From a bacterium (GTDB lineage: Bacteria > SZUA-79 > Acidulodesulfobacterales > Acidulodesulfobacteraceae): a stretch of 23,618 bases of DNA. Below are positions 7,104-14,508 of this stretch, piece by piece; within the stretch, counting starts at the first letter, position 1; each line of letters begins with the position of its first letter. Location: assembly GCA_021789455.1 (NCBI GenBank), contig JAJYJN010000012.1, positions 1 through 23,618 of the forward strand, in the 5' to 3' direction. Below the pieces are notes generated by a model. It saw only the letters and a program-made list of their open reading frames with translations, did no database searches and had not been told where the DNA came from. Both the position numbers and the translations under genes were made by a program.

Positions 7104-8351
7104 TTATTTAATTCCGTCAAGTTCTTTATTTTTGGTTTCCGGCAGAAAAAAAGAAAGTAAAAATGCCGCAAGCATTAAAACCGCAACGGAATAATAGCCT
7201 AAATCTTTATTTTCCTTAACGAAATACGTCATTATTAAAACTCCGCATACTGCCCCTATTTTTCCGGCCATAGCAGAAAATCCGTAAGCGGAAGACCTGA
7301 AAGAGGTATGGGAAAGTTCGGCGGGGAAAATTCCTACCGTTAAAGACGCCAAAGAATTAAAAATTTCGGCTATAAAAATTACGGCGGCAAGACCGGTTAA
7401 CGTTCCATATGCAAAAGGAATAAAAAAAAGGGCGGCGCCCATCCCCGCAAAACCGGCAAGCTGTATCTTTTTTCTTCCGATTTTATCCATTTCTAAAAGC
7501 CCGATTAAAGAGCTTGCTATGCCGGTTAAAAGAATTAAAGACGTTATAAGAGCATTGTCTTCGTTTGAAACCAGTCCGCTTTTTTTAAAGATTAACGGAA
7601 TTAACAGGCCGATGCCGTATGCTCCGACATCGTATAAAAACCATATTGAAGAATACAGGACTGTATTTTTTATATGCGCCTTGGAAAACATTCCTTCAAC
7701 GTATAACTTATTTTTTTTATATTCGTTTTTAAGGTTTTTTGCTTCTATCCATCTTTTAGATTCCGGCATGGAAATTCTTAAAAGCATTACTATAAATGCT
7801 GGAATTACGCCGATACCGAGCATAAGCCGCCACATCTCCGGTCCGAAAGGAAAAAGAACCGCCGCGGTCAAAGAAGAAAATATGGAACCTATGCCGAACG
7901 ACAAACCCGCAAAGGAAAGATGTTTGCCCCTTAGCGTCTCCGGCGCGGTTTCCGCAATATACGAATTGGATACCGGATAATCGGCTCCTACCGCCGCTCC
8001 CAGAATCAACCTCGATATAAACAGCATTAAAAAATTAAACGAAAAAGCCGATACGATGCCGAAAACGACAAAAACCGTCATATTTAAAATATAAACCGAT
8101 TTCCTTCCGAAAATGTCGCTGAAATACCCTATTAATAAAGCCCCTGCGATACTGCCGAATACTACGGAGGCGATTATTAAGCCGGATTCCGCTGCATTAA
8201 GATGAAAATAAGGATTTATAAGTATTATAGCAAATGCAATTACGGTTAGGGAATAACCGTCTAAGAACATTCCGGCGGAAGAAAGCAGAAGAGGTCCGGT
8301 AAAAAAACCGTTTTTATCTTTTTTATATTTATCTTTATCGGTGTAAGGCAT
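7104..8351 (-). CDS. MFS transporter, sugar-porter/phosphate-porter-like
   Basis: A 12-helix major facilitator, about 415 residues. The helix 2-3 loop GYFSDIFGRKSVY is MFS motif A; GADYPVSNSYIAE in helix 4 and PESKRW after helix 6 recall the sugar-porter and phosphate:proton-symporter branches; the C terminus has FFLPETKNKELDG. The substrate cannot be assigned. I take the ATG at 8351; a TTG six bases upstream is also in frame, and neither has a convincing ribosome site. It follows a TIM-barrel enzyme gene by about 48 bases on the same strand, and both probably belong to one operon with the unknown gene ending at 9369. Import of the enzyme's substrate or export of a product is a reasonable inference. 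Confidence 0.85.
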   Translation of the reverse strand: MPYTDKDKYKKDKNGFFTGPLLLSSAGMFLDGYSLTVIAFAIILINPYFHLNAAESGLIIASVVFGSIAGALLIGYFSDIFGRKSVYILNMTVFVVFGIVSAFSFNFLMLFISRLILGAAVGADYPVSNSYIAETAPETLRGKHLSFAGLSFGIGSIFSSLTAAVLFPFGPEMWRLMLGIGVIPAFIVMLLRISMPESKRWIEAKNLKNEYKKNKLYVEGMFSKAHIKNTVLYSSIWFLYDVGAYGIGLLIPLIFKKSGLVSNEDNALITSLILLTGIASSLIGLLEMDKIGRKKIQLAGFAGMGAALFFIPFAYGTLTGLAAVIFIAEIFNSLASLTVGIFPAELSHTSFRSSAYGFSAMAGKIGAVCGVLIMTYFVKENKDLGYYSVAVLMLAAFLLSFFLPETKNKELDGIK

Positions 8352-8399
8352 TCGCAAAGTTTTTAAATGCTTATCGAACGCTTAAGGGTTTAATGTATT

Positions 8400-9356
8400 T
8401 TAAATAAAATTACCTAATTTTAAATAATCTAAAGAAGAAATTAAATCTTCTTTAGACCTGTTCTCTATTATTAAAGGTCCTGAAAATTTCCTGTTTTCGG
8501 TAAGAGAGTTAAAAAATCCGCCCGGATTTAAAATACCGGAGCCTAACGGACGGTGTTCGTTTCTTACGGTGGTCCTTAAATCGGTCCTTTTTTCCGTCAT
8601 ATCCTGAATATGCATCTCGCCTATGCAGTTAATATTAAATTTTTTCAGGAAATCCTCCGGCATAAAACCGTTAAGTCCCCAGTGGCCCATATCGAAACAT
8701 ATGGAAATGCCTAATTCTTCAACTATAGGATATAAATAATCGAACGGAAAAACCTCAAGGTTTTCTAAAGCAAAAACGGCCGGCGGCAGTTTAGTTTCCT
8801 TTAATATATCCGACATGCTTTTCTTTGCCTGGTTGGCCGCGATATTGATTAACGATTTTTTCGCACTTTCTTCGATTGGAAAAAACAGGATGGAATCTTC
8901 AAACTCGGAAGTCAGATGAATAACGAATTTTTTAACGCCCAATTCGCGGCAGGCGTTTATTACCCTTATAATCGCATCTACAGAGATGCGCCTGTATTCT
9001 TCTAAAGGGCTTGCCGGATTAAGCTGGAGATACGGAAGATGAACGGAAACAGAAAGCGGAATAGTATATTTTTGAGAAAAAGATGTTATTAAGGGGATAA
9101 TAAATCCTTTTAATGAGCCTTGATTAAGCTGTTCTATTTCCGTATTTATCTCTATATTATTTATTTCATATGAATCTAAAAGCGAAAAGAAACCGTTAAA
9201 TTCGGTCTTTAAACCTTCTAAATTGTTGCCGCCCAAAAGTCCGAAGCCTATGCCGAAAAACGAATCGGTATTTACCCCGAAATTAAGCCTGCTTTTTTTA
9301 CTAAAATTATCGTTAGCCACAAATATTTTATTATTTAAAAAGTTAAGATTATACAA
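8400..9356 (-). CDS. TIM-barrel metalloenzyme, AP-endonuclease-2/xylose-isomerase-like
   Basis: A 318-residue cytosolic protein of the PF01261 superfamily, which covers sugar-phosphate isomerases and epimerases, endonuclease IV and related hydrolases. Strand 1 is RLNFGVNT (23-30). Candidate metal ligands appear in family order: H106 (VHLPY), H147 (VIHLT), E198 (ALENLE), D222 and H225 (CFDMGHWG), H249 (EMHIQD), H268 (NEHRPLGSG) and E298 (IIENRS). The ENLE followed by D-x-G-H is also reminiscent of the cobamide-remodelling enzyme CbiR from the same superfamily; I cannot decide between these. The TTG at 9356 is the only start keeping the whole frame; a GTG near residue 13 is an alternative. It follows the unknown gene by 12 bases and precedes the MFS gene. 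Confidence 0.75.
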   Translation of the reverse strand: MYNLNFLNNKIFVANDNFSKKSRLNFGVNTDSFFGIGFGLLGGNNLEGLKTEFNGFFSLLDSYEINNIEINTEIEQLNQGSLKGFIIPLITSFSQKYTIPLSVSVHLPYLQLNPASPLEEYRRISVDAIIRVINACRELGVKKFVIHLTSEFEDSILFFPIEESAKKSLINIAANQAKKSMSDILKETKLPPAVFALENLEVFPFDYLYPIVEELGISICFDMGHWGLNGFMPEDFLKKFNINCIGEMHIQDMTEKRTDLRTTVRNEHRPLGSGILNPGGFFNSLTENRKFSGPLIIENRSKEDLISSLDYLKLGNFI

Positions 9357-9368
9357 TATCTTTTATTA

Positions 9369-10328
9369 TCAGGCATAATTGATTAGGGCAAGGCATTTAA
9401 TTTTGCCTAAAAGATCGAAAGCTTCTATTAAACTATTTAAAGGCATTGCGATGTCTATAAGTTTTACCCCTTCTTCATAAAAATCTTCTTCTTTGTCGTG
9501 AATATTTATACAGCATACTTCGTCCTTATTATTTTTACCGTTGTTTTTAACTCTCGAAACTAAATAATCCTCTAGATACTTTTCGTCGTCGAAAATATCG
9601 TATTGAAGTTCGTAATTAACCGACGCGAGAAGAATATTCAGGCAGTTAAGTCCAGAACCGGTCATTCTATTGAACCCATCTAATATGTATTTATAAAACT
9701 TGTCAGACGTCTTTATAAAATCCAGATGACCGGTAAAGCTTTCTTTTATTGCCATGTCTAAAATAGGCTCGCTTTCCGTAAAAAAATAATCGACGCCGTC
9801 TTTTTCGAACAGCATATCTTCTTCTTTTACATTTATATTTAAAACGGTGAATTTCCTGTTTGAGAGCCTGTTTAAAATGATTTCTATTTTACCTTCGGCA
9901 ATATAATGCGCAGCGGCTAGGCTTAAATTCTCGAATTCTTTATAAATTGCTTTTTCTATAATTTCGGCCTTTTCGTAATCTTTTCTGTTTACTTTCAGTA
10001 TAAACGAAACGCCGTCTTTTTCGAATTCTATGGGAATAGACGCTTTATTATAAAAAGTATATTCATCTGAACCTTCAGAGCAAAGGGATCCTCTTACGTT
10101 TTTGGTATAGATTCTCTGCCTTTCGTCGCCGGTCTGTCCTCCGAAAGATTCGTTATTTAAAAGATATATCTCGTCGCTGAATTCTATGTTCCAGGTTACA
10201 GTAGGATGTTCCGTATTACAGTCGTATCCGTAACGGACGCTTATAGGATGCATTGTAAAACTGACGCCGTTGCATAGATATTCTACGATACTTCTGCTTT
10301 TAATACCGCCGCAGTTTTTCTTATTCAT
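9369..10328 (-). CDS. Hypothetical protein, first gene of an enzyme-transporter cassette
   Basis: I do not recognise this 319-residue protein. It has no signal peptide or membrane segment and is acidic, with predicted alpha/beta character. The first third contains a beta-rich region (VSFTMHPISVRYGYD, PTVTWNIEFSDEIYLLNN) and the middle is charged (NRKDYEKAEIIEKAIYKE). Cysteines are scattered with no metal-binding pattern. The C terminus (EEGVKLIDIAMPLNSLIEAF) looks helical. It starts with ATG downstream of the porin terminator, and a TATAAT at 10397-10392 could drive it. The 12-base spacing to the TIM-barrel gene implies translation as a unit, so a partner or accessory role for that enzyme is likely, without direct evidence. 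Confidence 0.65.
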   Translation of the reverse strand: MNKKNCGGIKSRSIVEYLCNGVSFTMHPISVRYGYDCNTEHPTVTWNIEFSDEIYLLNNESFGGQTGDERQRIYTKNVRGSLCSEGSDEYTFYNKASIPIEFEKDGVSFILKVNRKDYEKAEIIEKAIYKEFENLSLAAAHYIAEGKIEIILNRLSNRKFTVLNINVKEEDMLFEKDGVDYFFTESEPILDMAIKESFTGHLDFIKTSDKFYKYILDGFNRMTGSGLNCLNILLASVNYELQYDIFDDEKYLEDYLVSRVKNNGKNNKDEVCCINIHDKEEDFYEEGVKLIDIAMPLNSLIEAFDLLGKIKCLALINYA

Positions 10329-10386
10329 TTATCGATTTACTTTTTTTTCAATTCTTTAAGCCATATTAACATTTTTTTATGGAATT

Positions 10387-10409
10387 TTTATATTATATCA
10401 GATTTTTGA
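10387..10409 (-). promoter_or_regulatory. Candidate promoter, second copy of a 23-base motif
   Basis: This 23-base stretch matches 7034-7056 with one difference (T at 7046, C at 10399). On the minus strand both contain TATAAT preceded by CAAAAATCT. Here it lies between the porin terminator and the unknown gene starting at 10328, where a promoter is needed. The -35 region overlaps the terminator and is poor. Confidence 0.35.
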
Positions 10410-10437
10410 AATAAAAAGCCCGCTTTTTAGGGCGGGC
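10410..10437 (-). terminator. Rho-independent terminator after the porin gene
   Basis: On the minus strand GCCCGC (10437-10432) and GCGGGC (10423-10418) form a perfect 6-bp GC stem around an 8-base loop, followed directly by TTTTTATTT. It lies 74 bases beyond the porin stop codon and should separate the porin transcript from the cassette starting at 10328. Confidence 0.85.
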
Positions 10438-10510
10438 ATTAAGGGAGGTGCATTACTGCTTTATGTATTAACTTAGGAGAGAAAAGCCTTAATCTAATTC
10501 TAGCGCTGTT

Positions 10511-12202
10511 TTAGAACGCTATCCTTGCCTGTATGAAGTAAGCGTTAGTGTCCCCCATCCACTGGCCATACGTGTAATAAGCAGCCGGATCGGAACCATA
10601 TTGGGCATCCATATAATCTTTTTCATGCAGGAATTGATAGTTCTGGTCATCTATCGTTAAAGTTATATGACTGTTAAGATGATAGGCTACACCAATAACT
10701 CCTCTTTGAAAGTCGAAAGGATTGCCGTAAGGCATTGCGCTTGCGCCCGATAAAACCGGCGTTTCATAATAAAACCTTTGAAAGAGCCCGAATACGCCGA
10801 ATTTGCTGTTCGGAATATTGTAATATCCGAATGCATCTAATCCATGTTCGGTATTGTGCCCAATAACGCCGTTCGCACCTGTAATACCTAAAAGTGCAGG
10901 ATTTAAATTAAACGGGTATGCCGCACCGGCATAGTTGCATCCGTAGGCGGCAGGACCGGTTGCAGATTTATACCCGCACCAGCTTCCGGCATCCTGACTT
11001 ATAGAACCGGCGCCGCTTGCAAAGCCGCCGCTAGTAACGTTTAGGCCGTAATCGTACTGAAGGGCAATTAATCCCTGCGGAGTTTTATAATCCAAAATTG
11101 CGGAGGCTCTTGCCGTCGGAAAATTATTTTCGACATTGCTGTAACCGTCAAAATTATTTGTTTGCTCGGACCATGCATAATATCCGCTAATTCCAAGACC
11201 ATCTAAGCCGGCATCAGCACCAAAAGGATAAAATGATGCCCTTGCCTGAGGAGATTTCTGGTCCACGTTTTCGCCCTGATGAAATGTCGCGTTATCAAAA
11301 AAACCTGCATTATACGCCATATATATTTTTCCGTTTGCCCTGAACTTTCCGGACACGCCTATACCGGTTTGCGTAGAAGTTACCCCTAGAAAACCCCAAG
11401 GCGTCCTTTCCGCGACGTGATAACCTAATAAACCGTCTTCCCAAGCAATCATTGGAGTCGGGAACTGTCCTAATTTAAGGTTCATGGTTAAGCCGTTTGC
11501 AGCGTAAACATGGTTAAACTGCAAAAATGCATATTTAAGCCTGAAATATTCGTTGCCGAAAGTAGTGCCAGAAGATGAAGCCCAACTGCCAGGCGTTGTT
11601 CCGGATGCCCACCATTCTCCGGCTGCTGCTGGCGATGGGGGAACTCCCGTATAATTGTTTGACTTATTAATGTTCGGCGTAATCTTTAAAAACCAGTTGT
11701 CCTGATGGTATAGGAATATCAGATACGCCCTGTTAACGTTAAAGGCATTATAGCCGTTATGCCCTGGTCCTGCCGGGTTCTCCTGTAATTGAAGTGTCGG
11801 AGTAAAACCGGTATTATTATAATACCCGTAACCCATATAAACCAGCGTTCCAAGCGTTATATGCTTCGTCCATGCCGGAAGGGTTTCGCCCTTGACTGTT
11901 TTTAACGAAGCTTCTAGTTTTTTCTCCGTAGTTTTCAAATTGTTAATTTGCTCGGTCGTTTTTTTTGCGTTTGGCTTTAACAGTTGATTGATGACGCCTT
12001 GTCCTACTTTAACTCTTCCCGGTCCGGGCTTTAAGAATATCTCGCCCGTATTTGGGTTTTCGTAAAGCGCTGCACCTGATGCACTAGCCGTCTTTGTCCC
12101 GCCGAACGCAAAAACTAAAGCCAGCGCCACGGCTAAGGCAAAAACAAAAGCCGACAGCAAACCAAGTCGCACCGGACTCTTTGTCCTGCTAATTTTTTCC
12201 AT
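10511..12202 (-). CDS. Outer-membrane porin with N-terminal coiled-coil segment
   Basis: A 563-residue exported protein. Residues 1-42 form a long Sec signal peptide (basic start, then an Ala/Leu/Val-rich core ending near TASASGA). Next come YENPNTGEIFLKPGPGRVKV (47-66) and a helical, probably coiled-coil stretch (TTEQINNLKTTEKKLEASLK, 82-101). The rest is Gly-, Asn- and aromatic-rich beta-barrel sequence ending in YFIQARIAF with terminal phenylalanine. Periplasmic helix plus barrel resembles trimeric general or anion porins; no substrate can be named. A strong ribosome site (GAGAGGAG) and its own terminator suggest a monocistronic, well-expressed gene. Its base composition is more GC-rich than its neighbours, which may reflect codon optimisation for high expression. 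Confidence 0.75.
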   Translation of the reverse strand: MEKISRTKSPVRLGLLSAFVFALAVALALVFAFGGTKTASASGAALYENPNTGEIFLKPGPGRVKVGQGVINQLLKPNAKKTTEQINNLKTTEKKLEASLKTVKGETLPAWTKHITLGTLVYMGYGYYNNTGFTPTLQLQENPAGPGHNGYNAFNVNRAYLIFLYHQDNWFLKITPNINKSNNYTGVPPSPAAAGEWWASGTTPGSWASSSGTTFGNEYFRLKYAFLQFNHVYAANGLTMNLKLGQFPTPMIAWEDGLLGYHVAERTPWGFLGVTSTQTGIGVSGKFRANGKIYMAYNAGFFDNATFHQGENVDQKSPQARASFYPFGADAGLDGLGISGYYAWSEQTNNFDGYSNVENNFPTARASAILDYKTPQGLIALQYDYGLNVTSGGFASGAGSISQDAGSWCGYKSATGPAAYGCNYAGAAYPFNLNPALLGITGANGVIGHNTEHGLDAFGYYNIPNSKFGVFGLFQRFYYETPVLSGASAMPYGNPFDFQRGVIGVAYHLNSHITLTIDDQNYQFLHEKDYMDAQYGSDPAAYYTYGQWMGDTNAYFIQARIAF

Positions 12203-12295
12203 AACTTTCTCCTCTCTTTTGGTTTGATTTGATTTAATACGATTCTCAAATATTTGCTAATGGTTTCTACAAACTCATTTTATCAAATGAATGTT

Positions 12296-12316
12296 ACATA
12301 ATTATTACAATTATGT
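12296..12316. repeat. Inverted repeat between TorD remnant and porin promoter
   Basis: ACATAATT (12296-12303) pairs with AATTATGT (12309-12316) across the spacer ATTAC. It lies at the end of the TorD remnant and about 100 bases upstream of the porin start, so it could belong to the porin promoter region or be a weak end-of-transcript hairpin. There is no T-tract. Confidence 0.3.
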
Positions 12317-12669
12317 TAAATTTTCGTAACAATATTATTATAATCCCTTTGCTCGCAGGCTATAAAGCTCTGCATTAATTTAGCCGCGGACATATAAAAA
12401 ATTGAATCCGACCTTTGGATTACTTTGTCCGCAAATAAGCTAATCCAGTTTCCTACGAATTCGTTAAAAAACATAAATTCGTTTTCGACGACTTCCTGAA
12501 ACGGAAGGAGTTTTTCAACCTGTCCCGAAAGATACCTGTCCTCGAGATTTATCAATACCGCCATAAATCCCAAAACATATGAAATATGGTCGGGCCTTTT
12601 CGTAGAAATTTCATTCTGGTTTTTTAATTCAAAATTTAAAGATTTATAAGTAATCTCTAATTGCTTTGT
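12316..12669 (-). pseudogene. TorD-family molybdoenzyme chaperone, C-terminal half only
   Basis: The open frame gives 117 residues from just after a TAG at 12672-12670, with no good start codon; ATG at 12564 and TTG at 12573 fall inside the domain. STKRPDHISYVLGFMAVLIN is the conserved core of TorD/DmsD/NarJ-type chaperones (usually PDHI...ELEFM), which insert cofactor-loaded molybdenum enzymes into the Tat pathway. The remaining helices (LLPFQEVVENEFMFFNEFVG, then FYMSAAKLMQSFI) also fit. Family members are about 200 residues, so the N-terminal half is missing. It overlaps the molybdoenzyme fragment in another frame (12644-12669). I read it as a decayed gene joined by deletion; expression from the internal TTG is possible but would give half a fold. 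Confidence 0.6.
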
Positions 12670-12913
12670 CTATAGCGTAAAAAGATTTTCCGCTCTTTAA
12701 AAATTTGGCAAAACCCTTATTGCCTTCATCCGCGACTACAAGATACGAAGCATTTGAAAAATTAGGCTCGCCGTTTGCGTTTGCCGAGATATGGTTAAGA
12801 TTGGTCAGGAAATTTTCGTCGTATCTTCTGTTTTCGATTATCCACCTTAGCATGCCCATTGCCAGCGCGCCGTTATCAAAAGCCTTTTGAACATACTGCC
12901 TGTCTTCGTACAT
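12644..12913 (-). pseudogene. Internal fragment of molybdopterin oxidoreductase (TtrA/sulfur-reductase type)
   Basis: An 89-residue frame whose core FDNGALAMGMLRWIIENRRY (12-31), followed by DENFLTN and then NFSNASYLVVADE, matches the middle of catalytic subunits of the tetrathionate/polysulfide-reductase branch of the DMSO reductase family. There the phrase follows the first substrate-tunnel domain. Full enzymes exceed 900 residues and need an N-terminal Fe-S motif, a Tat signal and the C-terminal cofactor domain, all absent here. The frame opens with an ATG three bases after the 35-residue membrane ORF and ends inside the TorD remnant. It cannot bind cofactor alone and is best read as a relic of a respiratory molybdoenzyme operon. 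Confidence 0.6.
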
Positions 12914-12916
12914 AGA

Positions 12917-13024
12917 TTATTTTACTTTATTTTTTAATCCACCGTAAACATATGCCCCCGTACAGATAAAAGCTAAAGCTATTATTACGGCAAGTAAAAT
13001 AAAAAATACCGTTTTATTTTTCAT
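12917..13024 (-). CDS. Small single-pass membrane peptide, 35 residues
   Basis: An ATG at 13024 opens a 35-codon frame ending at TAA 12917-12919. The peptide has a basic N terminus (MKNKT), a hydrophobic helix of about 20 residues (VFFILLAVIIALAFI, then CTGAYVY) and a basic tail (GGLKNKVK). It would place the C terminus outside if the helix acts as a signal anchor. It lies three bases upstream of the molybdoenzyme fragment and just past the terminator-arm repeat at 13059-13088. I do not recognise it; it may be a real small protein, a subunit remnant of the lost operon, or chance. Confidence 0.4.
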   Translation of the reverse strand: MKNKTVFFILLAVIIALAFICTGAYVYGGLKNKVK

Positions 13025-13058
13025 TACGATATTTTATAACATTTTTATTCAATAAAAC

Positions 13059-13088
13059 AAAAACGCCGCTTTATTTATTTTACAGTCC
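13059..13088. repeat. 30-bp direct repeat, copy 1 (left flank of ATPase gene)
   Basis: Matches 14405-14434 at 29 of 30 positions; the difference is A at 13084 versus C at 14430. Both share AAAAACGCCGCTTTATTTAT and end in GTCC. On the minus strand this copy is the descending arm plus T-tract of the terminator at 14404-14483, but here it has no matching ascending arm. Confidence 0.85.
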
Positions 13089-13098
13089 TTAATAAATA

Positions 13099-14274
13099 TT
13101 ATTTAAAAGTTGCGTCTATCATTTCAGATACTTTTGATGCCGGATAAACTTTAAAATCGCTTCTTTGCTGGATTTCGTTTCCGCCGTAAAAAACGGCGCT
13201 GCCGTATGGAACGGGTAAAATTTTATAGGATTGAAGAAATTTTTTTAAATTTTTAAAATAATCTTCCGAAACGGTCGCTCCGGATTTAATTTCGATAGGG
13301 AAAATGTTTCTTCCCACTTCATAAATTAAATCTATCTCCAATCCCTTGCTATCCCTGTAAAAATATAAATTACTTTTTTTGCCTTTATTAAATCTATACT
13401 TTAAAACTTCTATTATTGTCAAATTTTCAAATAAATTGCCTCTCAAAGGGTCGCGGGATACCTGCTTTTCATTTTCGATACCTAAAAGATAAGATGCAAG
13501 TCCGACATCGTAAAAATATAATTTTGGGGATTTTATCAATCTTTTAGAAAAATTATTAAACCATGGGGGCAATAGAAATATTATATAGCTTGCTTCTAGT
13601 ATCGATATCCACGATCTTGCGGTAGTGTGGGATATGCCGGTATCGTTCGCCAAGCCTTGAAGATTTAATAGCTGCCCTATTCTTCCGGCGCAAAGTTTTA
13701 AGAATTTTTCAAAAAGATTCAGGTCTTTAATAGAAATTAACTGCCTTATATCCCGTTCAACGTAAGTTACGATATAATCTCCTATGACTTGATGCGGGTC
13801 TATATGTATATCGTAAATTCTTGGATAAAAACCGTTGTAAATAAGTTGGTCAATTAAAGATACATCGATAATGTCTTTTATTTCTGCAATACTTAACGGG
13901 AGAAGTTTAAGCAAGGCAGTTCTTCCGGCAAGAGATTGAGAAATATTATTTAAAACCTCGAATTGTTGGCTTCCGGTTATAATAAACCTGCCCGGTTCTT
14001 TGTTTTCATCGACAATAGTCTGCATATAAGAAAGCAATTCCGGCGCCCGCTGTATTTCGTCTAAGATAGCATCGTCGTATTGGTTCAAAAAACCTCTGGG
14101 GTCGGTAATTGCAAACTGTCTTATATCGGGAGCTTCAAGATTTACGTATTTCTTATCGGGGAAAGCATACTTTATTAACGTAGTTTTCCCGCTTTGTCTC
14201 GGTCCGGTAATTGTAACAACAGGATATTGACTTGCAAGATTTATTAAAATATTTTCAATGTTTCTTTTTATCAT
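13099..14274 (-). CDS. AAA_14/DUF4143 ATP-binding protein
   Basis: A 391-residue protein with the standard two-part layout of this family: an N-terminal P-loop ATPase (AAA_14, PF13173) and a C-terminal DUF4143 domain (PF13635) with a restriction-endonuclease-like core. Walker A is GPRQSGKTT (24-32), Walker B is AILDEIQRAP, and sensor I is FIITGSQQF. The C terminus has NLYFYRDSKGLEIDLIYEVG followed by FPIEIKSG, the D...E-x-K nuclease-like signature. The function is not established; members occur sporadically and often show signs of transfer. It stands between 30-bp direct repeats (13059-13088 and 14405-14434), suggesting insertion. A possible promoter upstream is TTGCAT then TATATT after 16 bases on the minus strand. 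Confidence 0.9.
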   Translation of the reverse strand: MIKRNIENILINLASQYPVVTITGPRQSGKTTLIKYAFPDKKYVNLEAPDIRQFAITDPRGFLNQYDDAILDEIQRAPELLSYMQTIVDENKEPGRFIITGSQQFEVLNNISQSLAGRTALLKLLPLSIAEIKDIIDVSLIDQLIYNGFYPRIYDIHIDPHQVIGDYIVTYVERDIRQLISIKDLNLFEKFLKLCAGRIGQLLNLQGLANDTGISHTTARSWISILEASYIIFLLPPWFNNFSKRLIKSPKLYFYDVGLASYLLGIENEKQVSRDPLRGNLFENLTIIEVLKYRFNKGKKSNLYFYRDSKGLEIDLIYEVGRNIFPIEIKSGATVSEDYFKNLKKFLQSYKILPVPYGSAVFYGGNEIQQRSDFKVYPASKVSEMIDATFK

Positions 14275-14403
14275 ATATTATAAATATACCATAAATAGAA
14301 CATTATGCAAGTTATACTTTCAAAATTTACCAAACTGCAATATTTCAATATACGAACAGCCTGCAATAAGTCATAGAATAAACAATACGTCCGATTTATT
14401 TAT

Positions 14404-14483
14404 AAAAAACGCCGCTTTATTTATTTTACCGTCCGTGGGGGGGGTGTTATCGAAATGGACGATAAAATTAAATAAAAGCGGCG
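14404..14483 (-). terminator. Large hairpin terminator after the nitric oxide reductase gene
   Basis: On the minus strand the segment 14483-14457 pairs with 14434-14410 in a stem of about 25 bp, broken only by one mismatch and two single-base bulges. It is GC-capped (CGCCGC/GCGGCG), has a roughly 22-base loop containing a run of eight C, and is followed by TTTTTT (14409-14404). It begins 26 bases past the qNOR stop. Its descending arm is duplicated at 13059-13088. Confidence 0.8.
14405..14434. repeat. 30-bp direct repeat, copy 2 (right flank of ATPase gene)
   Basis: This copy lies within the qNOR terminator hairpin and forms one arm of its stem. The partner copy at 13059-13088 is 1346 bases away on the other side of the ATPase gene. 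Confidence 0.85.
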
Positions 14484-14508
14484 AAAAAGGTATAAAATAT
14501 CCTGCCTT

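Noticed and set aside
7519..7980. 153-codon plus-strand frame
   Set aside because: It lies fully inside the well-supported MFS gene on the other strand and its product has no family character.
10441..10475. AGGGAGGTG ribosome-like sequence on the plus strand
   Set aside because: The only following ATG (ATG TAT TAA) gives a two-codon frame; it lies between the porin stop and its terminator.
13059..14434. Classical insertion sequence around the ATPase gene
   Set aside because: There is no transposase and no convincing terminal inverted repeats inside the 30-bp direct repeats; the direct repeats are imperfect and longer than usual target duplications.
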